Positions 35,606 through 49,592 are shown, numbered from the stretch's first letter. The stretch: DNA of 64,000 nucleotides from Lacticaseibacillus daqingensis (GCF_003946115.1 NZ_RHOH01000001.1:372001-436000), one strand, 5' to 3'. Made by a program: numbers and translations. Notes: generated from the letters alone by a model not told the origin.

Positions 35606-36025
35606 ATGACGACAGGTGCGAATGACATTGATTTTTTGAAGGACTTGCCGGCGCTCAGCCGGCGGTATGTGCAGATCCTGGACCAGACCCTGGCGCGGTA
35701 TGACCTGTCGGGGAGCTTGTACTACTACTTGATCAAGCTGCACGAGTTTGGCGATCTGCCGCAGGAGCGGCTGGTGCAGCTGACCGGCGTGAACGCCAGT
35801 AACGTGACGCGCGCGGTTCAACGCCTCACGGGCTTGGGCTACCTGACCAAAAAGGCCAACCCCAAAGATCGGCGGGGCTTCGTGTTGTCGCTGACGCCAC
35901 AGGGCACGACGCTGTATCCTGTGGTGCTGGAGTGCCTCCAGACGGCGCAGGCGCAGTTCCTTGCCCCGCTGACAGCGGCCGAGCGGCAGCAGTTTCAACT
36001 GATTCTTCAGCGGCTGGCCCAATAA
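35606..36025 (+). CDS. MarR-family transcriptional regulator
   Basis: 139 residues, AGAGGTGG before ATG. Winged HTH: YLIKLHEFGDLPQERLVQLT, GVNASNVTRAVQRLTGLGYL, then the wing KKANPKDRRGFVLSLTPQGT. It likely represses itself and the divergent efflux pump, with release by a small aromatic ligand. It is followed 18 bases later by two unknown genes in the same direction. Confidence 0.9.
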   Translation: MTTGANDIDFLKDLPALSRRYVQILDQTLARYDLSGSLYYYLIKLHEFGDLPQERLVQLTGVNASNVTRAVQRLTGLGYLTKKANPKDRRGFVLSLTPQGTTLYPVVLECLQTAQAQFLAPLTAAERQQFQLILQRLAQ

Positions 36026-36043
36026 CCAAAGGAGTTGACACAG

Positions 36044-36613
36044 ATGAAACAGGAGGATGTCATGCGGGCATTAGTCCCCTTTCCAGCAGATTTTCGGTTA
36101 GTGACGCAGACGCAGGAGCGCCGCAATGATCAGCTTGTGACGATTTTTCGGTTTCAGGCTGACGGTGTGTACCAGTACAACGGGCCGCGCATCATTGGCG
36201 TATTTTACCGCGAGCGCCTCCTCAGTCTCAAAAATCTGACGCACGTGCCCCAAGCGGCGCACCTGAGCCAGACGCAGGCGCGGACGCAAGCGACTCAGGT
36301 AATGACGACCGTTGATGCGGCGTACGCCCGGGGGCTGAACTTTATGCGGATCGAGTCGCAGCGGCGGGACTTTATCACCGCCGCCGGTCAGTCGGTTGCG
36401 TTTCCCGTGTACTGGGTCAAGTTTGGCCACCAAAACGGCAGCTACAACTGGGTCACACTGGGCCTGGACGGCACGCTGGTGGAGATGGAGTGCGAGTCGC
36501 GGTGGGACTATTTTGGCGGTCGCCGCGCCACCGAAATGTGGGATAACGATGATTGGGTGCTGGCGCGCAACGGAGCCGGGCCGCAGCTGGACCCACCGAA
36601 TGCGCGCGCTTAA
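36044..36613 (+). CDS. Unknown protein downstream of MarR
   Basis: 189 residues from ATG 36044 (AAAGGAG upstream); ATG 36062 after AGGAGG is an equal alternative. Soluble, rich in Arg/Gln with aromatic beta segments (LVTIFRFQADGVYQYNGPRI, YWVKFGHQNGSYNWVTLGLD, EMECESRWDYFGG). No family is recognised. Position suggests co-transcription with marR and the coiled-coil gene that follows. Confidence 0.65.
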   Translation: MKQEDVMRALVPFPADFRLVTQTQERRNDQLVTIFRFQADGVYQYNGPRIIGVFYRERLLSLKNLTHVPQAAHLSQTQARTQATQVMTTVDAAYARGLNFMRIESQRRDFITAAGQSVAFPVYWVKFGHQNGSYNWVTLGLDGTLVEMECESRWDYFGGRRATEMWDNDDWVLARNGAGPQLDPPNARA

Positions 36614-36628
36614 GAAAGGCGGTGCGCA

Positions 36629-36844
36629 GTGGCACAGATGACACATGAAGCGTTGGTGCGGCAGCTCGGGGCGTTGCGCCAGCGACTGACGCAGCTTGAA
36701 GACGTGGACTATATGACGGCGTACTACAAAGGCTACAGTGCCAGCGGCGATGATCTCGCCGCGGTGCAGGCCGAAATCGAAACGGTGACGGCGCGAATCG
36801 CGCGCCTAGAAGCACGGTTAGCCGCCATTGATTGGGCCGACTGA
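36629..36844 (+). CDS. Small coiled-coil protein
   Basis: 71 residues from GTG 36629 (AAAGGCGG upstream), or ATG three codons later. Almost entirely heptad helix (LVRQLGALRQRLTQLEDVDY; EIETVTARIARLEARLAAID). It lies 15 bases after the unknown 189-residue gene. Function is unknown. Confidence 0.55.
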   Translation: MAQMTHEALVRQLGALRQRLTQLEDVDYMTAYYKGYSASGDDLAAVQAEIETVTARIARLEARLAAIDWAD

Positions 36845-36911
36845 GACGCGCCGGGCCGGTGACCGCCCAAGCATGGCCGGGGGCCTTGGCGGGCGAAGTG
36901 AGTGATCTGGT

Positions 36912-36940
36912 TTGACACCGGTTTCAGTCCTTGTTAAAAT
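36912..36940 (+). promoter_or_regulatory. Promoter of the bglG-PTS-GH1 operon
   Basis: TTGACA (36912-36917), a 17-base spacer and TAAAAT (36935-36940), followed by an untranslated leader of about 230 bases carrying the antiterminator site. Confidence 0.8.
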
Positions 36941-37008
36941 AACACTGCGTTGAGATGTGATTGCCACGGGTAAGCATGCGCAGGCGCATTGACATAAGAA
37001 CGGTATAA

Positions 37009-37075
37009 GGTGTTATCAAGAGATTGAGCATGACTTATCCACGCCAGATCATTGACGGGGACAAGTCTTTTTTTT
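37009..37075 (+). promoter_or_regulatory. Antiterminator target (RAT) and terminator ahead of bglG
   Basis: GGTGTTATCA...GAGCATGAC (37009-37034) overlaps the first arm of a terminator, GACTTATCC / GGACAAGTC (37032-37067), followed by eight T. Nearly the same sequence recurs before the PTS gene (38027-38050). Binding of the BglG-type protein would stabilise the RAT hairpin and prevent termination. Confidence 0.75.
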
Positions 37076-37178
37076 GCGTTAAGGGGTCGCGTCAGGGTGG
37101 TGCGCCGCGTGAGCGCCAGTGCGTCATGAGCGTGCACCGCCACCCAGACACGCGCGACCCGAACAGGAGGTGTTCGAG

Positions 37179-38018
37179 CTGATTATCAAACGCGTTCTGA
37201 ACAGTAATGCCGCCATTGTGACGAATCCGGATGGGCTGGATGTGTTGGTTATGGGCGCCGGCGTCGCGTTTGGCCGGCGGCGCGGTCAAGAACTGGCGAT
37301 GGCCAAGGTGGAAAAAACGTTTGTCCTCAAGGATCGCGAGACGCTGAATCGGTTCACCAACCTGGTGATCGAGGTGCCGATGAGCGAGATCGAGGTGGCC
37401 GAGCGGGTCATCAACTACGCCAAGATCAAACTGGGCAAGCCGCTCAACGAGATCATCTACGTGAACCTGACGGATCATCTCAACATGGCCGTGAAGCGCG
37501 CCAAGGCGGCGATCGTGCTGGTCAACCCGCTGAAATGGGACATTGCGCGGGCCTACCCCGAGGAGTATGCCGTGGGGCGAAAGGCTGTCCAGGTGCTCAA
37601 CGCAGCGGAGCAGATCAATCTGGGAGATGATGAGGCCGCGTTTATCGCGGAGCATTTTATCAATGCGGAAAGCGCACCCGGGCCGGATCAGCAGGTGGCC
37701 TGCGAGGCGGCGCAAATCGTCAGCCGCTGCGAGGCGCTGGTGAGGGATTACTTTCACACCGAGTTTGACGAGAATTCGTTGAATTACCACCGTTTCATCA
37801 CGCACCTGCACTTCTTCGCCCTGCGTATCCTCCAACGGCAGCATTACGATGAGGAAGATGAGGCCGTGCTGGCGGTGGTCCAACGCCGTGCGCCCAAGGC
37901 GTACGCGTGCACCAAAGAAATCGCGCGCTTTGTGGCGGACCGGTACGAGTTCACCATCAGTAGTGCGGAGCGGCTGGCGTTGACGCTGCACATCAGCCGC
38001 TTAGTCAAAAATTTATGA
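37179..38018 (+). CDS. BglG/LicT-family transcriptional antiterminator
   Basis: 279 residues if started at CTG 37179, eight bases after AGGAGG; homologues begin M-x-IKRVLNxN and here IIKRVLNSNAAIV follows. No ATG, GTG or TTG is better placed: GTG 37170 lies inside the ribosome site. CAT RNA-binding domain (IIKRVLNSNAAIVTNPDGLD, MGAGVAFGRRRGQEL), then PRD1 (INYAKIKLGKPLNEIIYVNL with HLNMAVKRA) and PRD2 (HFHTEFDEN-like, ITHLHFFALRI). PRD histidines are phosphorylated by the PTS, coupling antitermination to sugar supply. It controls itself and the downstream PTS and GH1 genes. Confidence 0.88.
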   Translation: MIIKRVLNSNAAIVTNPDGLDVLVMGAGVAFGRRRGQELAMAKVEKTFVLKDRETLNRFTNLVIEVPMSEIEVAERVINYAKIKLGKPLNEIIYVNLTDHLNMAVKRAKAAIVLVNPLKWDIARAYPEEYAVGRKAVQVLNAAEQINLGDDEAAFIAEHFINAESAPGPDQQVACEAAQIVSRCEALVRDYFHTEFDENSLNYHRFITHLHFFALRILQRQHYDEEDEAVLAVVQRRAPKAYACTKEIARFVADRYEFTISSAERLALTLHISRLVKNL

Positions 38019-38026
38019 GTTGTTGG

Positions 38027-38084
38027 GGTGTTATCACTTGGAGCATGACCCAGTTCGCGTGTTTGTCGCGGACTGGGTCTTTTT
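38027..38084 (+). promoter_or_regulatory. Second RAT and terminator, ahead of the PTS gene
   Basis: GGTGTTATCACTTG then GAGCATGACC (38027-38050) overlaps the terminator GACCCAGTTCGCG / CGCGGACTGGGTC (38047-38079), followed by five T. With the copy at 37009 it gives the antiterminator two control points in one operon. Confidence 0.8.
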
Positions 38085-38106
38085 AGTTGAAAGGGGCAGT
38101 TCAAAA

Positions 38107-41492
<3,386 letters not shown>

Positions 41493-41537
41493 GTCGCGGC
41501 TCTGGCGGCAACGCGCATGAAAGGAGGGGGCGCCCGC

Positions 41538-42404
41538 GTGTACGGGACAATTTTCAAACAAATTCGGTTGGATCATCACCTCACCCAACGCGAGGTGGCC
41601 GCGGGGCTGGTGTCCGGCGCGGCGCTGTCACGTTTTGAGCGCGGGCAGGCGGACCTGCCGTTGGGCCTGCTGAGTCAGCTGCTGCGCCGGATGGGGGTCA
41701 CCCTGCCGGAATACATCGCGATGACGGACCAGTCGGCGAGCGCGCAGACGCAATTCGCGGCGCAGCTGGACCAGCGCTACCGGGCGCGCGATGCGCCGGC
41801 GCTGGCGGCGCTGTGTCAGCGCGCACTGCATGATTACCACGTCACCCACGAGGCGCGCGATTTGGTGCGAGCGGCCTTTGCGGCGAGTCACTATTTTGAT
41901 CTCACGGGCCAAGTGTTGCTCAAACCGGGAGACGTGGCGGCGCTGGTGGACAAGCTCGCCGCCGCCACCCACTGGTACTTGCCGGCCCTGCAGACCGTGG
42001 CCAACGTGGCCACCATCCTGCCGCCGACCCGGGCGCTGGCCATCGCCAAGCTGATCGTGGCGGATCTCCCTGCGATTCATGCCTTGGGGCGCGGGAGTTT
42101 TGAAGGGGCCGTTGACGCGCTGCTCAGCGTTCATCGGGCCTTGATCATCCGAGAGTTACCGCTAGCGGCGGTCAGCGAGAACTTGCTTCAAGCGCTCAGC
42201 CTGCCGCCGACTATGCTCACGTTGCGGCTGCGGCGCCGGTTCTTGAGCCTGCTATTCAGTTACGTTCAAGGGGACGCGCAGGCCGTGGCCCGGCTGGAAC
42301 AGCTGCTCGAGCTACTGCGGCGCACCGATAACGCGGCTGTTGCCGACGAGCTGGCGATTGCGTTCACTCACATTCACCGGCGGCCAGGGCCAAAGGTGAC
42401 CTAG
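41538..42404 (+). CDS. Rgg/GadR/MutR-family regulator (1)
   Basis: 288 residues from GTG 41538, ten bases after AAGGAGG; the ATG at 41517 precedes the ribosome site. N-terminal HTH (FKQIRLDHHLTQREVAAGLV, SGAALSRFERGQADLPLGLL), then an all-helical TPR-like domain (LVRAAFAASHYFDLTGQVLL). Rgg proteins bind short secreted peptides and control nearby genes. No peptide gene was found next to it. Confidence 0.75.
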   Translation: MYGTIFKQIRLDHHLTQREVAAGLVSGAALSRFERGQADLPLGLLSQLLRRMGVTLPEYIAMTDQSASAQTQFAAQLDQRYRARDAPALAALCQRALHDYHVTHEARDLVRAAFAASHYFDLTGQVLLKPGDVAALVDKLAAATHWYLPALQTVANVATILPPTRALAIAKLIVADLPAIHALGRGSFEGAVDALLSVHRALIIRELPLAAVSENLLQALSLPPTMLTLRLRRRFLSLLFSYVQGDAQAVARLEQLLELLRRTDNAAVADELAIAFTHIHRRPGPKVT

Positions 42405-42445
42405 CGCCAGCCGGTCCGCGTGCGGCGACTGAGCCCAGCACATTA

Positions 42446-42492
42446 GACAGCGCCCCTGCCATTCCTCACTTGGGGGTGACAGGGGCGCTGTC
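42446..42492. terminator. Hairpin after first Rgg gene
   Basis: GACAGCGCCCCTG.CA pairs with TG.CAGGGGCGCTGTC around a 15-base loop. The T-run is poor, so terminator function is likely but not certain. Confidence 0.6.
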
Positions 42493-42650
42493 GGTTTGGC
42501 CTGAGCTGGACGCATCGTGGTGCGACCGCAGTCCCGGAAAAAAGCGTGGGGGTTACTGAGCTGAAAACCCACCCCCGCGGGGGTGCCACCAGCGGCTACA
42601 ATGGTCGTGAAGTCGCACCGATGAACCTGACACCCAAAAAGGAGGCCCCA

Positions 42651-42815
42651 ATGGCTGCCAACTTGTTAGCCCCCATCGTATTATGCGGGGCGATCGTGCT
42701 GATGATGGTGATCGCACTTGATGACCAACAGCCGCGCGCCCAACGCTGGCGCCCGGTTGAACTCATTGCGGTCATCGGCCTGGTGATCGGCTACGTCATT
42801 TTGATGCTGATCTGA
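42651..42815 (+). CDS. Small two-helix membrane protein (54 aa)
   Basis: ATG 42651 with AAGGAGG six bases upstream. Two hydrophobic helices (LLAPIVLCGAIVLMMVIALD and LIAVIGLVIGYVILMLI) joined by a basic loop (DDQQPRAQRWRPVE). An in-frame start at 42621 is possible but lacks a ribosome site. Lies between Rgg genes 1 and 2. Not peptide-pheromone-like. Function unknown. Confidence 0.65.
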   Translation: MAANLLAPIVLCGAIVLMMVIALDDQQPRAQRWRPVELIAVIGLVIGYVILMLI

Positions 42816-43443
42816 GGGCTTGCCGCGGTGTGCCAAGGATCGACCGCGGCAAAAAAAGCGGTCACTGCGCGCGGCAGTGATCGCTCTTGGGTCGTGAAGG
42901 AGATCGTCGAAGCTGGTGCTTGGTGGGGCGGCACCCAGATATTCGTCAAACACGAAAGAATCGGAGGCATTCCGGCTGATGAACGCGCGCGGTGTCGCTG
43001 CGGTGGTGGCTTAGGCGCGGCAAGATGATGTGGGGTCACCCTGCCGGGCTGTTCAGTGCGGCACCACCGAGTGGCCTACCCGACGTGGGGGAAGGCGCCT
43101 GCAGGTCGCAACACCAAACACTTCAATCGCGTGGCAGGCACACGACGACGCAGCTGGTGGCGGGTCGACGATCCAAGGTCATCATAGCAGACCGCCGCGC
43201 CGGGCGAACCGGATTTACGTCGCTGCAAATTTGCCCGGACTTTTTCTTGCGCCGGTTGACGGTGGGGGAAAACAAGTTGACTCGATCGGGCGGGGGGCAC
43301 CATCGCGTGCGGCGATTCGAAGTGGCGTAGGTGACAGGGGGTTAGAATGGCCAACAAGCGACCAATATGCCTATAATGTGGTGAAACCGCATTCATACAG
43401 ACGGCGGTAGCGCCCGGCAGACGCGGCAAAGTGAGGAAAATCA
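42816..43443. other. Gene-poor stretch with a leftward terminator and a decayed reading frame
   Basis: A leftward frame reads TAA then ATTAATPRAFISRNASDSF, VFDEYLGAAPPSTSFDDLLH (about 43009-42880), ending at the leftward terminator 42885-42851. It looks like the tail of a former gene without its head. A TATAAT at 43372-43377 probably belongs to the promoter of the second Rgg gene. Nothing else is supportable. Confidence 0.45.
42851..42885 (-). terminator. Leftward terminator
   Basis: On the minus strand AGCGATCACTGCC pairs with GCAGTGACCGCT and is followed by seven T. No intact leftward gene precedes it. Confidence 0.65.
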
Positions 43444-44310
43444 ATGGGGCAAATCAACACAGCGTTTCACCACGCGCGGGTCGCCCGCGGGTTATCGTTG
43501 CAGGCGGTCGCGGGGGTGAAGAACGCCTCAGCGCTGAATCGATTCGAGACGGGGAAGACCACGCTGGGGACACAGCGCATGCTGGCGCTGATGGAGAGTC
43601 TGGGGCTGAACTTCTTAGATGTGCGCGGTTCGGCTGGCATTTTTTTGCCCCCGTGGCAGTTCACCTACGAGGCGATGCTGACGGCCCAACGCCGTGTGCA
43701 GCCGAGTCACGCTGCGGCGTTGGGGGCGGCGTATCTGACCGCGCCCACAGAGGTGCCAGCGCCCTTGGCAGACATGCTCCGCTGCCTGATCCTGGCGACG
43801 ACGGGGGAACCGCTGACCGCGAGCCAGCAAGCACGGGTCGCAACGCACCTGGTCGAGATGACCGAGTGGTTTTACTTGGAGTTTCAACTTGTGCAACAGG
43901 TCGTGCCGCAATTAGACGACGTGAGAACCGAGCGGGTGTTGCAGGCGTTGCTCGCGGTGGCAACACCGGCGCGCTTGCATGATCCCCATTATCTGTACCG
44001 CGCTGAGTACTTCAAGGCGCTGGTCGTGATTCTTCGGCACGTGGTGCTTAGTGGGAATGAGCGGCTTTGGCAGCTGGCGTGGCCGCAACTCGCGGCAATT
44101 CAGATGAACGCGTCAGCAAACATGGCACTGATCTGGCAGAAAAAGGTGCTTCAGGCGGGGCACACGAGCGTCCAACAGGGGCAGCCAACCGCGGCATTGA
44201 CGCAACTTTTAAGACTTCCGGCCGAGATCGGGGCACCGGCACTTGCGCAAGAATGGCAAGCGTGGGCGACGCAGATTGGAGGAGCAGATGGCACAGGACA
44301 AGTTGAATGA
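43444..44310 (+). CDS. Rgg/GadR/MutR-family regulator (2)
   Basis: 288 residues; AAAGTGAGGA precedes ATG. HTH at the N-terminus (FHHARVARGLSLQAVAGVKN, ASALNRFETGKTTLGTQRML), then the helical Rgg C-domain (MTEWFYLEFQLVQQVVPQLD). It overlaps the third regulator by 23 bases, so the two are translated together. Confidence 0.72.
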   Translation: MGQINTAFHHARVARGLSLQAVAGVKNASALNRFETGKTTLGTQRMLALMESLGLNFLDVRGSAGIFLPPWQFTYEAMLTAQRRVQPSHAAALGAAYLTAPTEVPAPLADMLRCLILATTGEPLTASQQARVATHLVEMTEWFYLEFQLVQQVVPQLDDVRTERVLQALLAVATPARLHDPHYLYRAEYFKALVVILRHVVLSGNERLWQLAWPQLAAIQMNASANMALIWQKKVLQAGHTSVQQGQPTAALTQLLRLPAEIGAPALAQEWQAWATQIGGADGTGQVE

Positions 44311-45193
44311 CGCACTGCGCCAAGTTCGGCGGCTGCGGCACTTGCGCTTGGCAGATGTCGGGACGCCGCCGCTGTCAAGCGCGGCGGTGTCGCGATTCGA
44401 AAAACACGGGGCGCAGCTGGCGGGGGAGCAGCTACCGCAGCTGATCGAACGGCTGGGATTGAGCAGCCATGATCTGTCCGCGCTGCGTTTTGGGATGCAG
44501 GAGGCCGCGAGCCTGCGGGTGACGACCGCCGTTGCGCACGCACTGGCGGGAGAACAATTTGCCGAAGCCATGGCGGCGATCGATGATTACGAACACCGCG
44601 CCGCGGCGACCGAGGCCACGACCCCGTTACCCTTAGCGCCGATCCTTGCTCAGGCGCTTCGCGTGCGGGTGGCGCATCGTGCCCACCAGCCGGTAACGAC
44701 CGGGATGCTGGCACCGGTGGTGGCACATCTGACCACCAGCACACCGTGGTACGACCTTGAGTACGAGATGTTCGCGTACACGGGTAGCGCCATGACCGAG
44801 CCGCAGGTGACCGCGTGCCTGACTGTGGCTGAGCAGGAAGTGGCAGCCAGTGAGTTGTACGCCCCGAGTTTTCTGTTTTGCGCGCGCAATCTTTTGGAGG
44901 CACAGCTGATGCACCTGCGTTGGTCGGCTGTCCCGCGGTTGATCGATGATCTGGCGGCGCTGGACTTACGCGAGCCGCAGGGCTTCGACCCCATGACGCT
45001 GGCGTTTACGCGCGCGCTGGCCGTGGCCACGGGCCAGTGGGCGGTTCAGCGGCGGCAGTCGTTGACCCCACGCCTCCAACAACTGCTTGAATGCCAACAG
45101 GCGTTTGATTCGCCGACACGGGTGACCTTGTACCACCGGCTGATCGAGGCCTGTCGCGCAGCGTTTCGGGAATCGGGGTCAATCGAATCGTGA
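44288..45193 (+). CDS. Rgg/GadR/MutR-family regulator (3)
   Basis: 301 residues from ATG 44288, five bases after GGAGG; the longer frame from 44243 is inside the previous gene. HTH region weaker than in the other two (QVRRLRHLRLADVGTPPLSS, AAVSRFEKHGAQLAGEQLPQ), then a helical domain (TSTPWYDLEYEMFAYTGSAM). Tandem overlap with regulator 2 suggests duplication, and possibly heterodimers. Confidence 0.7.
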   Translation: MAQDKLNDALRQVRRLRHLRLADVGTPPLSSAAVSRFEKHGAQLAGEQLPQLIERLGLSSHDLSALRFGMQEAASLRVTTAVAHALAGEQFAEAMAAIDDYEHRAAATEATTPLPLAPILAQALRVRVAHRAHQPVTTGMLAPVVAHLTTSTPWYDLEYEMFAYTGSAMTEPQVTACLTVAEQEVAASELYAPSFLFCARNLLEAQLMHLRWSAVPRLIDDLAALDLREPQGFDPMTLAFTRALAVATGQWAVQRRQSLTPRLQQLLECQQAFDSPTRVTLYHRLIEACRAAFRESGSIES

Positions 45194-45250
45194 ATCACTG
45201 CTTGCTTTAGAGAATGCTTTTTGTTTTAATTGAGTCAGATATATATCGAA

Positions 45251-45358
45251 AAAAAGTCGGCCGACTTGATTCGGGATAGCAAAGATCAAATGAAATTGCA
45301 GATATGCAATGACTTTGGTCTAAAGAATCCCTGAGTTCCAAAAATCGGCCGACTTTTT
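45251..45358. terminator. Large branched terminator-like hairpin
   Basis: AAAAAGTCGGCCGA (45251-45264) and TCGGCCGACTTTTT (45345-45358) close an 80-base interior with further inner stems (TTGCA-GATA-TGCAA; GATCAAA with TTTGGTC). A/T runs on both sides make it usable in both directions. Confidence 0.7.
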
Positions 45359-45551
45359 ATTGTTCTATCAATTCTTCCGTGTAAATTATAACGATAGGTG
45401 TGTTTTGGCTAGGCATGAGGCGATTGTTGCTGTGCATTGACGGCACGTTATAGCTATTCGCGTTCGCGGCTGATCGGGGGAGCCGCGCGGACCCGGCAGA
45501 TGAAGCGGCGTCGGGTTCAAACTTGATTGTTGATTTTGAGGAGGAGAAAAT

Positions 45552-46949
45552 ATGATGACAAAAACTTTTGGGCTTAAGCGGACGCTTTACACGTCCATGA
45601 CTGCTGTTGCGCTGCTTGGTGCTGGGGCAGCAGTTACCGCAGCAGGGGCTAACACTCAGCCACAGACCGTCAGCGCCGCTGAGAATACCCGCGTAGGGAC
45701 CACGGCAGAAGGCACCCCGATTGTTAAGGGCTCTGATGGCTGGTACTATCCTGAGAACGACTTGAATGACGAATCTGACCGCTACGCTGTGGTAACTCTG
45801 ATTATTGAAGATGAAAACGGTAAGACAGTGCAGACCACCAAGAAGGTTGTCTCCATTAACCGGGGTAACTACATCCCAATTGAGGGTGGTATCCCCAATC
45901 GTATCTTTAACAAGGAAGTTTCTATATCTTTTGATTATAAAGACGCTAATGCAAACGCCACCGACAGTGTGTGGTTTGAAAATATCTCCAAGGGTGATAC
46001 CACTATTATCGCAACCCTTGCTAAGATTGACATGGGTGAAGACGCAGACCCGAACAGCGTCAATGAAGAGGTTCATGTTGACGTTCCTACCGAAGACACC
46101 GATGAAAGCGGCAACCCGATCAAGGGCAACACGGATCAGGGTGGTGATGACACTACCGCGCCTGGCACAGGCACAGGTGAAGAAACGACACCAATGGACC
46201 CTACGGAAGGTGGGTCTGAAGGCACTGACGTTACTCCTGGTGGGGACAGCGGGGAAGTAATCGCCCCGGAAGATAACACTGGCAAGGAAGACACCAAGGA
46301 GCCAGAAGAGACCACGGACACTGATGACGATGTAGATCAGACTGATGAAACCCCGGAGGTTACTACGACGACCTCTATCGATGTTGTAATTGTACAGGTT
46401 AAAGAAGACGGTACGCCCAATATTTTGGTAAGTCAGACGCTTGCTGGAGAACCTGGTAAGACGATCGATGTCGCTTCTCTCATCCCGGACGGCTATGTCG
46501 CGAATAATCCTGACCCTCTGGCAACGACGTTTATTTTCCCGGCACTTCATACGCCCGATGAAGGTCCCGCGATCCTCTACGTTCACAAGGTCGGTGATAA
46601 GGCGACAGACCCAGTGGATAACACCACTTCCACCCCAGAAGATACTTCTGACACCGATTCTTCCACAGGCGCCGAGGACGATAAAAACACCTCGAATGGC
46701 GACACAACGGGCACAGAGGAGCACCCCAACGGGACTGGCAACGTTAAGGGCGGCACACAGGGGCCTTCAACGGGCGCGGACAACAGCTCAGCCAAGACTA
46801 AGACTACCCCTAAGACCAACGGTGAAGCCAAGGACAAGCGAGCCTTACCATAAACGGGCGAGACCCGTTCTAGTCTTGGGATCGCCGGCATGGCGGTGCT
46901 CGCACTGACTGCGCTGCTAGGGATCAACTACAAAAAGCAACACAATTAA
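45552..46949 (+). pseudogene. LPxTG surface protein with stop codon inside the sorting motif
   Basis: GAGGAGGAGAAA precedes ATG. Signal peptide (LKRTLYTSMTAVALLGAGAA through SAAEN), an N-terminal domain (GYAVV-like: DRYAVVTLIIEDENGKTVQT), an acidic Thr/Pro/Asp/Gly-rich stalk, a MucBP-like strand set (DVVIVQVKEDGTPNILVSQT; FPALHTPDEGPAILYVHKV) and a second stalk. Reading stops with LP then TAA (46851-46853), and the same frame continues TGETRSSLGIAGMAVLALT, ALLGINYKKQHN to TAA 46947-46949. That is an exact LPxTG anchor with membrane helix and basic tail, with TAA at x. As written, the protein would be secreted instead of wall-linked. Confidence 0.88.
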
Positions 46950-46978
46950 GCCGTCATCTCCTGGTTCCAGATTCTAGT

Positions 46979-47024
46979 GCACGCAAAGACGCGTTGAGCG
47001 CAAACTCAACGCGTCTTTGCGTGC
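46979..47024. terminator. Perfect 20-bp hairpin between convergent genes
   Basis: 46979-46998 (starting GCACGCAAAGACG) is exactly complementary to 47005-47024 with loop CGCAAA. It lacks a T-run but lies between convergent genes, so a bidirectional terminator is the simplest reading. Confidence 0.6.
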
Positions 47025-47036
47025 TAACGATTCTGG

Positions 47037-47198
47037 TCACCCATTCCGACTGATCAGAAATAAGGTGTATCCGATAATGGCGAGGGGAAATAGGAACAGC
47101 AGCAGGCCGCTGTAAGGAATGTGCTGCCTGAACAGGAGCAGCAGCGTGTCAAGTACGGCCAGGCCGAGGTAGACGGAGACGGTCCCTTTCTTTTGCAT
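47037..47198 (-). CDS. Small two-helix membrane protein after glpK (53 aa)
   Basis: ATG at 47198-47196 with AGGAGG upstream; stop at 47037. Sequence MQKKGTVSVYLGLAVLDTLL, LLFRQHIPYSGLLLFLFPL, AIIGYTLFLISRNG: two hydrophobic helices joined by a short basic turn. It begins 27 bases after glpK and is probably co-transcribed. Function unknown. Confidence 0.65.
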   Translation of the reverse strand: MQKKGTVSVYLGLAVLDTLLLLFRQHIPYSGLLLFLFPLAIIGYTLFLISRNG

Positions 47199-47225
47199 CG
47201 GTTACTTCCTCCTGATATGAGGCAA

Positions 47226-49285
<2,060 letters not shown>

Positions 49286-49397
49286 CGCCGGTTTGGCAAA
49301 AGGAGCGGCAAAGACGTTAATGATGCGAACAAGATTGTTCGTATCGCGCTGAAGTTTGTTACCGTTGCAATAAGTGTAAATGGTATTCAGAGAAGAG

Positions 49398-49424
49398 CCC
49401 GAGCAGTGTAGCTTGGGTTTTTTT
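49398..49424 (+). terminator. Terminator ahead of the glycan locus
   Basis: CCCGAGC-AGTGTA-GCTTGGG then seven T (49418-49424). Confidence 0.75.
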
Positions 49425-49551
49425 CGCGCCGCAGTGGATTGCAGAAGTGAGCGGTTGAATCGGTTTGAATTATACGTTCAACGCCAACTGTTTTGTTCAT
49501 GTCACGCGCTTTCTCCAATGAATTCGAAAAATGTTATATTTTTACAAAAAA

Positions 49552-49565
49552 GGTAAGCGGTTACA
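49552..49565. promoter_or_regulatory. cre site upstream of the glycan locus
   Basis: GGTAAGCGGTTACA matches TGNAANCGNTNNCA at every fixed position but the first. It lies just past a TATATT -10-like element and before the binding-protein gene, a position for CcpA repression. The rest of the gap 49286-49551 holds the terminator above and no gene. Confidence 0.7.
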
Positions 49566-49592
49566 ATGCAGTCATGAAAGGAGTGAATTTAA

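Noticed and set aside
36957-36992. ATTGCCAC...GCAGGC resembling a classical BglG/LicT RAT
   Set aside because: It does not overlap the terminator and is not repeated before the PTS gene, whereas the 37009 site does both; kept only as an alternative.
43346-43375. Nine-codon frame MANKRPICL before the second Rgg gene, as a possible pheromone
   Set aside because: It overlaps the TATAAT promoter element and lacks the hydrophobic character of Rgg-linked peptides.
45357-46724. A 455-codon leftward open frame
   Set aside because: It lies antisense to the clear LPxTG surface protein and has no family features or ribosome site; it is a shadow of that gene's repetitive composition.
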